Source: a bacterium (lineage in GTDB: Bacteria; Patescibacteriota; Dojkabacteria; JAKAPS01; JAJZLI01). Taken from it: a stretch of DNA of 57,252 nt. Positions 1 through 8,274 of this stretch are shown one piece after another. Below the pieces are notes generated by a model. The model saw nothing but the letters and a program-made list of their open reading frames with translations. It did no database searches and was not told the origin of the DNA. Location of the stretch: the NCBI GenBank assembly GCA_027459825.1, contig DAIDGT010000006.1, positions 1 through 57,252 of the forward strand, written 5' to 3'. The first letter of the stretch is position 1. Each line of letters opens with the position of its first letter. The position numbers were made by a program, and so were the translations under genes.

Positions 1-70
1 GGCGGTTTTAAAAAACTTTCTAATGTAAAGGTTTGTAAACCTTCCCATTTTTATATCATTAAATAAAGAT

Positions 71-442
71 ATGTATAGAAAAGGTGTAGCATGTATTATA
101 GTTAATAAGAATAATGAAATTCTGCTTATTAATTTCATGTCTTTTGAATATCAGTATTTTTCTCTTCCAGGAGGAGGAATTGATAATGGTGAAACAAAAA
201 TTGATGCTCTCAAAAGGGAGCTTTTTGAAGAGCTGGGACTAGAAGACAATAAATATATAATTATAAAAGAATCAGCAAAACCAGTAAAGTTTAAATTTTC
301 ATTAGGTTCAAGAATTATGGATGGGAAAAAATATACTGGCCAGGAAAAGTCTTATTTCTTATCTGTAATAATAGATACATCAAGATTGACTCCAGATGCA
401 GTTATTGGTACTATAAAATCAAATTTCCATGATTCTAAATAA
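71..442 (+). CDS. NUDIX hydrolase (possibly C-terminally shortened)
   Basis: Nudix box GGGIDNGETKIDALKRELFEELGL. Confidence 0.8.
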   Translation: MYRKGVACIIVNKNNEILLINFMSFEYQYFSLPGGGIDNGETKIDALKRELFEELGLEDNKYIIIKESAKPVKFKFSLGSRIMDGKKYTGQEKSYFLSVIIDTSRLTPDAVIGTIKSNFHDSK

Positions 443-449
443 CCAAAAG

Positions 450-1041
450 ATGAAAGACTTACCAAATTTTCAATATTTTTTTATAAAAATTCGAATACAG
501 TAGACATTGTTCTCCATGGGATCAAAGAAGGAATGGAACGTGATTTCATTCAAAAAATTATCAATAAATCCAAATTAAACAATCATAGTGTTATTGCTTT
601 TAATTTTCCTTATTTAGACAGGAATGAAGACCATTCATCTGGACCAGATCTTATTGAAGAAAAATATCATTACAATCTATTGTCAATTATGCAAATGTAG
701 TATCTCCCAAAAAGATAAACTTAATAGGAAAATCTCTTGGAGCAATAGTAGCAAGTTATTTTCTCAAAGATTTATCTCCAAAAGAGCAGCAAAAATACAC
801 AATAACGGTATTAGGATATGTATTGGGAGATATTGATTTAAAGCAATTTGATGGTCAAATTACAGTTATACAAGGTGCCTTTGACAGATTCGGGAATATT
901 GAAAGAGTCAAAGAAGATTTAAAAGATGCTATATCAAGAAATATAACATATATAGATATCCCTAATTCAGATCATAGTTATAGAGATGTTGAAACACAGG
1001 AGCCTATTTATCAAGATAAGGCAATTAGTAAAATTAATTAA
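450..1041 (+). pseudogene. alpha/beta hydrolase-like protein, frameshifted
   Basis: Homology-like segments lie in successive frames: MKDLPNFQYFF / YKNSNTVDIVLHGIKEG...FNFPYLDRNE...PDLIEE / SLQSIVNYANVVSPKKINLIGKSLGAIVASYFL...DHSYRD. GKSLGA resembles a nucleophile elbow. Breaks fall at a T7 run (~478) and an A5 run (~660). Confidence 0.6.
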
Positions 1042-1339
1042 GGCATCGAAATATATATATATATTTATACTTAAAGTAAAATTGTACTACTAATCTTAGA
1101 TAAATAATCAATCTATGTATAAATCTAGGTCTAATAGAATACAAAATACTATAGATTGTGCATATTAAACTTATCCCAGGAAGTGATAAAGTGTAGTATG
1201 AAAATACTGCATGGATTAACTATTGAACAAAAAAATAAACTCTCACTTGCTGTATACATTTCCGTAAATCTCATTTTGTACAATTAATTTTACTTCTTTT
1301 CCTAAATTGATTATTTCATCTTTATCTAATGAAATTTAT

Positions 1340-1677
1340 TTACTTCTCCAATTCTGTGGTATAGAAACCAGACCTAATGTTTGACTGCCATAAGTGTTCT
1401 GTTGATAAATAATCAAAATCCTGTACGAATACGAATGGTTTAGCTGATCTATGAAATAACAGATCGGGCGATGTCTCAAATTCTTCTCAGGTAAGAGTAC
1501 TAAGATCGTATTGTCCTAAGATAATCTCTCCTATTTATTTGCTTGCCTTTTCCGGTTTCTTGTTGTGCAGCTGATGGGTCTATATGGCATATTTTCTATC
1601 CCAATCCACTATTTGGTAATTTTATCTAGGTCTATGATATTATTGTTGTCATCTCTTAATTTATTTAATATTCTCAT
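1340..1677 (-). pseudogene. Degraded ORF, possibly ADP-ribosyltransferase-like
   Basis: Minus strand after the coupled ATGA: MRILNKLRDDNNNIIDLDKITK* then, in shifted frames, DPSAAQQETGKGKQ / IGEIILGQYDLSTLT*EEFETSPDLLFHRSAKPFVFVQDFDYLST...SGFYTTELEK*. Confidence 0.45.
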
Positions 1678-2057
1678 TTCTTTTTATCCTTTCTTTTATA
1701 GAATTTATTTCTAAAGAGTCCGTAAGCATAGCGTTGTTCCTTATCATAAACAATTAATGTTCCTATAGATGTATTGCACACTCTGCATTTTAATTGTTTT
1801 TGATCTGCAGAAATTTCTTTATTATGCAGTATATCTTTATAACCATATGGATATACTATTCTATCAATGTAGCACCTGTATAAATTACCTTGTCCGTCTT
1901 TTTGATAATATATAACTGGGGATGAGCATGATACACAGTAGATAGTGATCATCTCTGCTCTTCCTCCCCTGGATTTCCTGTATGAATCATTTATTGTATC
2001 CTTCTCTTCAATAAATGGAGGATTCCAAACTAAACTGTTATCTGTCTCTTCTTTCAT
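1674..2057 (-). CDS. Small zinc-ribbon-like protein
   Basis: Two CxxC knuckles: YCVSCSS and CRVCNTS. Confidence 0.5.
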   Translation of the reverse strand: MKEETDNSLVWNPPFIEEKDTINDSYRKSRGGRAEMITIYCVSCSSPVIYYQKDGQGNLYRCYIDRIVYPYGYKDILHNKEISADQKQLKCRVCNTSIGTLIVYDKEQRYAYGLFRNKFYKRKDKKK

Positions 2058-2130
2058 ATATACAGTTCAGAGCATATTATAACACTTGTTATATTTAGCG
2101 TATTGCCAATCATAGCAAATATGTAGATTC

Positions 2131-2553
2131 CTATTTTCTACTTATAAGGTATTTGTTAAGGATATCTTTTAAATTTACAAAGGAGAGTTTTGCCATAGCT
2201 TCTAATGGAGAAAACCATGAACCCTCTAAATTTTCATCTTTCATCTCTTGTGTATCTGATTGTTCTTCACTTTTAAGGATCATTGGAAAAAATGTAACTT
2301 GTTTTTTTTTCAATCTATTTTTGTCAAAAGGGTCTTTAAAAGTATATATAGCTGTATATTTTTGAACACTGTTTTCTATAGCAATATTCCTGTATCCAGT
2401 TTCTTCCATTGCCTCCCTTATTGCTGCCATTTGTGGAGTTTCCCCCTTTTCAATGTGTCCTTTAGGGAATTGATATGTTTTATCTCTTGTGTTGTATATA
2501 AGGAAAATATCCCCATTTGTATTTCTTATTATGCCACCAGCTGAATGTATCAT
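2131..2553 (-). CDS. NUDIX hydrolase
   Basis: Nudix box GHIEKGETPQMAAIREAMEETGY. Confidence 0.85.
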   Translation of the reverse strand: MIHSAGGIIRNTNGDIFLIYNTRDKTYQFPKGHIEKGETPQMAAIREAMEETGYRNIAIENSVQKYTAIYTFKDPFDKNRLKKKQVTFFPMILKSEEQSDTQEMKDENLEGSWFSPLEAMAKLSFVNLKDILNKYLISRK

Positions 2554-3449
2554 TATTTTCTATTTCTATCTTTATATTCATAGTATATTACAAGGAGTTG
2601 GCTTGCAACAAATATGCTTGAATATGTGCCTGAAAATATACCAATAAGTAGCGCTACTGTAAACCACCTTATAGTTACTCCGCCTAAGATAAATAATGCA
2701 ACCAGGACAAGTAGTACTGTGAAGGATGTATTTAAAGACCTATTTAGTGTCTGCATAAGTGAGTTATTGACTGTATTTGCAAAATCAGAGACTTCCTTTT
2801 TTAGTAGATTTTCACGAATTCTGTCAAATACAACGATAGTATCATGTACTGAAAATCCAATAACAGTTAAAACTGCTGTGATAAATAATGTATCAACAGG
2901 TGCGCCTAGAAAATGCCCAAGAATTGCAAATGCCCCCAGTACAATGACTGTATCATGTACCATTGCAAGTATTGCTGAAGATCCAAAAATGAATGAATTT
3001 GCAGGTTTTGGTACTTGCCTAAATGCCCATGCAATATACAAAATTATTCCTATCATAACAATTATTATGGAATAAATTGCATCATTTCTCAGTTGACTTC
3101 CAATTGTAGGTCCAATAGTGGTGACACTTTGTGCCTTTCCCAAGTTAAATTTATTAGATATTTCATTTTGTAGATTTGATAGTTGACTTTGAGATAAAGG
3201 TGGTACTTCTACTTGGTAAGTATTTGCATTTTCTTTTGTTATTGTACTTTGTGAATATTGTGAAGTTAAATAACTTTGAATTTGGTTAATGTTAATACTT
3301 CTGTTTACTGTATATGTGAATGTTGTTCCTCCTGTAAAATCTATCCCTAGTTTTAGTCCCCATATGACAAGAAATACTATACTTGCTATAAGCAGTGTTG
3401 ATGATATTATAATATATGTGTATTTGTGCTTAACTATATTTAGGTTCAT
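2553..3449 (-). CDS. secF: Protein translocase subunit SecF
   Basis: GIDFTGG, multi-TM, VIGFSVHDTIVVFDRIREN; adjacent to secD. Confidence 0.93.
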   Translation of the reverse strand: MNLNIVKHKYTYIIISSTLLIASIVFLVIWGLKLGIDFTGGTTFTYTVNRSININQIQSYLTSQYSQSTITKENANTYQVEVPPLSQSQLSNLQNEISNKFNLGKAQSVTTIGPTIGSQLRNDAIYSIIIVMIGIILYIAWAFRQVPKPANSFIFGSSAILAMVHDTVIVLGAFAILGHFLGAPVDTLFITAVLTVIGFSVHDTIVVFDRIRENLLKKEVSDFANTVNNSLMQTLNRSLNTSFTVLLVLVALFILGGVTIRWFTVALLIGIFSGTYSSIFVASQLLVIYYEYKDRNRK

Positions 3450-4839
3450 ATTTTGCCTTTTTATCTGCGATAAATGTGCTGAGTAAATTTCTTGTAATTG
3501 TGACTGATGTGAATAAACTTATTATTACACCAATTGCAAGTGTTATTGCAAAACCTCTAATCTCACTTGTTCCGAATAAATATAGGACTAGTGTTGTAAT
3601 TAGTGTTGATACATTAGAATCTCTAATAGAATTCCATGCTCTTTTAAAACCAAGATCCAATACTACTTTTTCTGTTCTTCCTGCAATTCTTTCCTCTTTC
3701 ATTCTTTCAAAAATAAGTATATTCGCATCAACAGCCATACCAATTGATAGTATAAAACCTGCAATACCTTCTAATGTTAGTGTTATTGGAATAATTTTAA
3801 AAACTGCAAATGTGAGTAGAGTATAAATGATTAAAGAAAAACCGGCAATAAGTCCAAGAGTTTTATAATTCCATATCATGAAGAATAGTATTATTATTAT
3901 TCCTATAATTCCTGCAATAAGACTTTCATTAATTGATTGACTACCTAATGTTGCGCTAACAGTATTTTCTTCTATAAGTTTTACTGGTACAGGTAGCGCT
4001 CCTGCATTTAGTTGGTCTACAAGTGTTTGTGCTTGTTGTAGTGAAAAATTACCAGTTATAATAGGGGATGAAAATGCTCCATTTGCAAGGTCACTATTTA
4101 TAACTGGATTTTCGACAACCTTGCCATCGAGTACTATTCCTATTGGTTTTCCAACATTAGCTTTTGCAAGAGTTGACAATTTTTGAAGGCCTTCGGCTTT
4201 AAAATTAAGCTGTATACTTGGCGTTGCGCTACCTTGTTCATATACAATAGATGCATTTTTCAAATCTGAGCCTGTTAGATTTGTTTTAGAGTTAAAGAAA
4301 CTAATAGGTATGGTTTGTAAATTTTGTAATTGTGAAGGAACATTTGTTTTTAATGTTAAGAATTCTAATTTTGCTGTTTCCCCAACTAGTTTTTTTGCTT
4401 CAGATAAATTTTTTATACCAGCCAAATCTACTATAATCCTATTTTGATTACCATATTTGGCAGTTGTTACTGTTGCATCTGCAATTCCATAAAGATTTAC
4501 TCTGTTTGCAATAACATTGCGAGCTGCGCTCATTGCGCTCTTAACTTCAGATGATGGAATTTTGGAAGTATCAGCCAATAGTACTAGTTCTGATCCTCCT
4601 TTTAAATCTAATCCTAAACTTGGATTAAATGATTTTACAAGAAATCCAGGTATGTTTATATTAGGATGTTCTACTGTTATCGTTTTTTTTATTCCTATAA
4701 AGCTAAGGTTTATTGTAACTTTTGGTAAATCTATATAGAAACATAGCAGGAACAGTAGTACTATGAGAATAAGATAAATCTTAGATTTCTTTGTCATAGT
4801 GCATATTTTAAATGAATGTATCCTTTTATGCAATGGCAT
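3430..4839 (-). CDS. secD: Protein translocase subunit SecD
   Basis: GLDLKGGSELVL, GMAVDANILIFERMKEE; true start probably the internal MTKKSK near 4797. Confidence 0.93.
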   Translation of the reverse strand: MPLHKRIHSFKICTMTKKSKIYLILIVLLFLLCFYIDLPKVTINLSFIGIKKTITVEHPNINIPGFLVKSFNPSLGLDLKGGSELVLLADTSKIPSSEVKSAMSAARNVIANRVNLYGIADATVTTAKYGNQNRIIVDLAGIKNLSEAKKLVGETAKLEFLTLKTNVPSQLQNLQTIPISFFNSKTNLTGSDLKNASIVYEQGSATPSIQLNFKAEGLQKLSTLAKANVGKPIGIVLDGKVVENPVINSDLANGAFSSPIITGNFSLQQAQTLVDQLNAGALPVPVKLIEENTVSATLGSQSINESLIAGIIGIIIILFFMIWNYKTLGLIAGFSLIIYTLLTFAVFKIIPITLTLEGIAGFILSIGMAVDANILIFERMKEERIAGRTEKVVLDLGFKRAWNSIRDSNVSTLITTLVLYLFGTSEIRGFAITLAIGVIISLFTSVTITRNLLSTFIADKKAKYEPKYS

Positions 4840-5127
4840 GAAGTTATTTTAGTTCTTGTAGATAACTTAATTAAAATAGAAGAACAAGTTAAAATACTTG
4901 ACCATTTTTGGATAATTATTGCTTCATATAATAATATATTTTCAAGAGGTGTTGGCAATATCCTAATTTGCGATATAGATACTGATGTTTTGATAGAATA
5001 TATTAATGATTGTCTGAAAGAATATATAGTCCTAGATTACGAAAATGCTAAAAATCTATATAAATTATTAATAGCAAATCCTATTACTGTATATATTATA
5101 ATAAGGTATCTACAAATGAAATTATGA
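4816..5127 (+). CDS. Hypothetical protein
   Basis: Open frame; stop overlaps the next ATG (ATGA, 5124-5127). Confidence 0.45.
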   Translation: MYPFMQWHEVILVLVDNLIKIEEQVKILDHFWIIIASYNNIFSRGVGNILICDIDTDVLIEYINDCLKEYIVLDYENAKNLYKLLIANPITVYIIIRYLQMKL

Positions 5128-5330
5128 GAGCATCTAATGGGAAAAACGGTGCTAAGGGTGCTGGGTCAAAAGATTCATAAAATTCGCTAGATGTTAATAT
5201 ACAGAATATGTCTTCTGGTTATATATTTGATAAAGATAGTTTATTATCTTTGATACTTCAGGAAGTTTATAAAATTCCAAATAGGGAAGGTGCATTAATA
5301 TTTATTGATAAGATTAAACGTTTAATTTAG
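5124..5330 (+). pseudogene. Short ORF with in-frame TAA (MRASNGKNGAKGAGSKDS*NSLDVNIQNMSSGYIFDKDSLLSLILQEVYKIPNREGALIFIDKIKRLI)
   Basis: Frame stays open and protein-like after the in-frame TAA, to the TAG near 5330. Confidence 0.35.
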
Positions 5331-5348
5331 TATTGCGAGATATTTGTT

Positions 5349-6212
5349 TTATATATATAAGTTAAAGTAATATATATTTTTTTTGATGTGATTATTTAAA
5401 ATAGGATATTCTTTTTCTAATGCATTTTCTGCTTCCTGTATTTCTCCAATTATTGCTATATTGTTATATGGTTTAATTTTTAGATATATATTTAATGTTG
5501 GTTCTTCTGTTTGTAATATTAATTCTTGAATTATTTTATCTATTATTGATAAATCAGTATCCTTATGTATTTTGATATTTTTTATTTTAGATTTTTGGAA
5601 CATAATATTATTTAAATATGGACTTATGTATTGTCTTGTTTGTAATCTTGTTTCTATAAATTTATCTATTTTTTCTTGGACTAGGGTATTCAAGTCTATA
5701 TTTAAGTATTCTTTTTCCTTTAATGAATTATTAAATAAAATGTCAACTATATTATGAACCTTTTTTATAAAATTATCATTTTTAATTTTATTATTATCAT
5801 GGAGTAGGTGCTGCATATTTGTTAATATTACATCTTCTGTTATTTGAGATTTATATGATGCAATCTTTTCGAATATTTTTCTTATAATTTCTGCTTTTTG
5901 CATCTCATATTTCCCTTTATTTGAAATTTGGGAGTATATTTCAGATAAGTTTTTTGAATTTAGGTTTTTAATTTCATTAAATAAATCCTGCAGTTTATCA
6001 TAATTTATATTTCCGCTATATATATGCCCAATTTCTTTTAGGTATTTTTCATCGTCAAAGGTGCAGTATAGCGTATTTATGCTACTGTAATAATCAAAAG
6101 TTGTTTTAGGAATTCCTATTTTATATTTCTTAAAAACCCTATTTATCTTTGACTCTGGAAAGATTTGATTATTTAACGTAATGTCTATAAATAATTTTTT
6201 AAAGTTATACAT
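5349..6212 (-). CDS. Hypothetical protein
   Basis: Long ORF, no recognised motif. Confidence 0.6.
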   Translation of the reverse strand: MYNFKKLFIDITLNNQIFPESKINRVFKKYKIGIPKTTFDYYSSINTLYCTFDDEKYLKEIGHIYSGNINYDKLQDLFNEIKNLNSKNLSEIYSQISNKGKYEMQKAEIIRKIFEKIASYKSQITEDVILTNMQHLLHDNNKIKNDNFIKKVHNIVDILFNNSLKEKEYLNIDLNTLVQEKIDKFIETRLQTRQYISPYLNNIMFQKSKIKNIKIHKDTDLSIIDKIIQELILQTEEPTLNIYLKIKPYNNIAIIGEIQEAENALEKEYPILNNHIKKNIYYFNLYI

Positions 6213-6234
6213 AATTTTATTATATTAGATTGGG

Positions 6235-6354
6235 GCCTAAGAGAACTAATGATAACGTATTTGTTATCTTTTGCCCTCTTAGGCTGTTTGTTGGATAAAT
6301 TCAACTCTTGGCCAAAAGAAATAATCCTTTGGTTTGTGAGATATGAATTTATCC
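6235..6354 (-). other. Two tandem long hairpins immediately 3' of the small minus-strand ORF
   Basis: GCCTAAGAG(6235-6243)/CTCTTAGGC(6276-6284) enclosing GATAAC/GTTATC; GGATAAATTCA(6293-6303)/TGAATTTATCC(6344-6354) enclosing CCAAAAG/CCTTTGG. Confidence 0.75.
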
Positions 6355-6361
6355 CTTGTTG

Positions 6362-6571
6362 TTACTTTCCGCTATCTCCCTTGCGGTTGTCATTAAAGCC
6401 TGAAGCTGGGAACTTGGTGAATGTTTTTCCTGCTGCATTGCGAATCTCTAGGTCTCTGCCATATCCTGGTCCGTGGGTGTGGTGGTGAGGGTGGCTGAGA
6501 GTTTCTGATCTGCCGATTTCTCGGGCTTCCCGAAGATCTGCTTCTGTTTTGCCATGCGACAAAGCATTCAT
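6362..6571 (-). CDS. Small His/Gly-rich protein (P1)
   Basis: SD GAAAGGAGG at the start; ...HPHHHTHGPGYGRDLEIRNAAGKTF...GDSGK; clearly more GC-rich than flanks; start uncertain (ATG or the TTG three codons later). Confidence 0.55.
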   Translation of the reverse strand: MNALSHGKTEADLREAREIGRSETLSHPHHHTHGPGYGRDLEIRNAAGKTFTKFPASGFNDNRKGDSGK

Positions 6572-6674
6572 CCTCCTTTCTTGTGAAGATTCGGAAATTG
6601 CATCGCCTCCTTAGCGAAAAGTATGTCTTGTGCAAGGAACAGTTGTATATTAGTGCATAATTTTTTTATTTGCA

Positions 6675-6713
6675 TTGCCATGGATGGCAAATAAAATTTG
6701 CTATCCCTAGCAA
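6675..6713. promoter_or_regulatory. Site A: two dyads TTGCCA-TGGA-TGGCAA and TTGCTA-TCCC-TAGCAA
   Basis: Dyads 6675-6690 and 6698-6713, starts 23 bp apart; between P1 (-) and the ABC-like ORF (+). Confidence 0.75.
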
Positions 6714-6749
6714 TGCTTAAATTTGTTATATATATTATTGTTAAGTTGT

Positions 6750-7496
6750 ATGGATTTTGGAATTTTGCTAAATGGGTCATTTAATATTGGAGGCAAGTAT
6801 AATATAAACGCTTCTCAAGTATCTTTTCAATATTCTGATAATGTAGTCATTTTTGAAGAAGAATTTTTATCTATGTATAGAATACTGATTGAACTAATAT
6901 TATCTGTATCTAAAAATAGAGAAGCAAACTTTGAGTTAAAAGATAAAATTAAAATTTCGCAAGATACAAATATTTCTTATTTATCATCCAACTTGATATC
7001 AAATTTTAAAGGTAGTATCAAAGATTATTTAAATGTATGTTTTTATCCTTTATTAAAGATTTATTTAGAATATAACTTAGTAAAACATAAATTTACTTTG
7101 GATGATCTGAAATGGGTTAGTGAGTATACAAAAATGTCAATATTAATGGATATATATAATTTATGGAATTTTAACTATTATATAGAGGAAGTTGTTGATG
7201 GATTAAATCTGTATCCGTTTTTAAATAATACTGTCAGTGGTAATATTAATGAAATTACTCGTTATAAATTTATGCTAGCGGGTACACTGCTGTCAGATAG
7301 TAATATAATAATTATTGATAATATTAATGATTATTTAAGTCTTAATGAAATAACGTTTTTATATAATTGGATTCAAATACAAAAACGTATATTTATTTTT
7401 TTAGGACATTTGAGTATTAGTGATAATATTAAGAAAAAGAAGATTATTAAGTTTAATTCAAAAACTAATATACTTTACTCATTAGATATAATCTAA
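6750..7496 (+). CDS. Degenerate ABC-transporter ATPase-like protein
   Basis: Signature/Walker-B-like VSGNINEITRYKFMLAGTLLSDSNIIIIDNINDYLSLNE; no Walker A; start at MDFGILLNG preferred over 6723. Confidence 0.5.
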   Translation: MDFGILLNGSFNIGGKYNINASQVSFQYSDNVVIFEEEFLSMYRILIELILSVSKNREANFELKDKIKISQDTNISYLSSNLISNFKGSIKDYLNVCFYPLLKIYLEYNLVKHKFTLDDLKWVSEYTKMSILMDIYNLWNFNYYIEEVVDGLNLYPFLNNTVSGNINEITRYKFMLAGTLLSDSNIIIIDNINDYLSLNEITFLYNWIQIQKRIFIFLGHLSISDNIKKKKIIKFNSKTNILYSLDII

Positions 7497-7726
7497 CCTC
7501 TAATATCCAATATTTTATATTCAATTAAGTTCGAGTTTATATTCACTTTTACTTTATCCCCTATGCATTTTCCTATAATAGCTTGTCCTATTGGAGAGAG
7601 CTTTGTGATTTTTCCGTCAGCAGATTGATCGAGGTTATTTACTAGGGTATATATTTTTTCTCCCTTTGGAGTTTCTATTTTTACCTGACAACCAATGTCT
7701 ATCTGCCTCTTATTCTTGATATTCAT
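7493..7726 (-). CDS. Stand-alone GreA/GreB C-terminal (FKBP-like) domain protein
   Basis: QVKIETPKGEKIYTLVNN...GKITKLSPIGQAIIGKCIGDKVKVN; strong SD AGGAGGTGA; no coiled-coil N-domain. Confidence 0.75.
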   Translation of the reverse strand: MNIKNKRQIDIGCQVKIETPKGEKIYTLVNNLDQSADGKITKLSPIGQAIIGKCIGDKVKVNINSNLIEYKILDIRG

Positions 7727-7792
7727 TTTATGTAGTGTTCACCTCCTCAGTATAAAATTAGTAATTTATAACATTCTTTCTTTATTTGCGCA

Positions 7793-7831
7793 TTGCCATG
7801 GGTGGCAAATATAATTTGCCACCATTAGCAA
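7793..7831. promoter_or_regulatory. Site B: two dyads TTGCCA-TGGG-TGGCAA and TTGCCA-CCAT-TAGCAA
   Basis: Dyads 7793-7808 and 7816-7831, starts 23 bp apart, ATATAAT in the spacer; between the GreA-CTD gene (-) and P2 (+). Confidence 0.75.
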
Positions 7832-7908
7832 TGCAATCAATGTATATATATTATATAAAGTTAATTGTAGACGGAAGTCTATAGTCCTTTGATAAGGGGG
7901 AGAGGCTC

Positions 7909-8142
7909 GTGGCTAATGATGAGCGCCATAGTCTTCCTGGTGGAGGTGAATATGGGTTTAAAGGTGATGGCAGCGGTCACTGGTGGAAGGGTGATGATGG
8001 AGTTGGGTGGCAGGATGCTACTCGCCAAAAACCAGATGGAAGTGTCCGTCACTACAGTCACAAAACCAATGATGCGTCCGTTTCATATGGATGGACGTGG
8101 GGTTCTAGCAAAAAGAACGATAATCCCTCAAGTGGCAAGTGA
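7909..8142 (+). CDS. Small Gly/Trp/His-rich protein (P2)
   Basis: GTG start after AAGGGGGAG; ...GDGSGHWWKGDDGVGWQDATRQKPDGSVRHYSH...PSSGK; locally GC-rich. Confidence 0.6.
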   Translation: MANDERHSLPGGGEYGFKGDGSGHWWKGDDGVGWQDATRQKPDGSVRHYSHKTNDASVSYGWTWGSSKKNDNPSSGK

Positions 8143-8145
8143 CTT

Positions 8146-8235
8146 AGTTCCTCTGTAAAAGGAGGAACTGGTCCTGTCTAAAGGACTGGGGAACGAAGTT
8201 TTAATATGTTTTAAACATATTAATCTTTGTTCCCC
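8146..8235 (+). other. Three tandem hairpins immediately 3' of P2
   Basis: AGTTCCTC/GAGGAACT (8146-8169); GTCCT/AGGAC (8171-8186); GGGGAACGAAG/CTTTGTTCCCC (8188-8235) enclosing TTAATATG/CATATTAA. Confidence 0.75.
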
Positions 8236-8274
8236 TTTCCATAATATATAATAATATTACAAAGTGTAGAATAT

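Noticed and set aside
2614-3075. Plus-strand ORFs antisense to secF/secD (2614-3075, 3289-3486, 3476-3826, 4517-4738)
   Set aside because: Shadow ORFs opposite clearly conserved SecD/SecF coding sequence.
6249-6488. Plus-strand 79-aa ORF
   Set aside because: Antisense to P1 and runs through two long inverted repeats; minus-strand P1 has a strong SD.
6393-6635. Alternative minus-strand ORF overlapping P1 in another frame
   Set aside because: Low-complexity Arg/Pro/Ser translation typical of a shadow frame; P1 frame has the SD and a composition resembling P2.
7889-8158. 89-aa plus-strand ORF (and antisense 7879-8061)
   Set aside because: Shadow frames of P2; P2's GTG is correctly placed behind AAGGGGGAG and its 3' hairpins start right after its stop.
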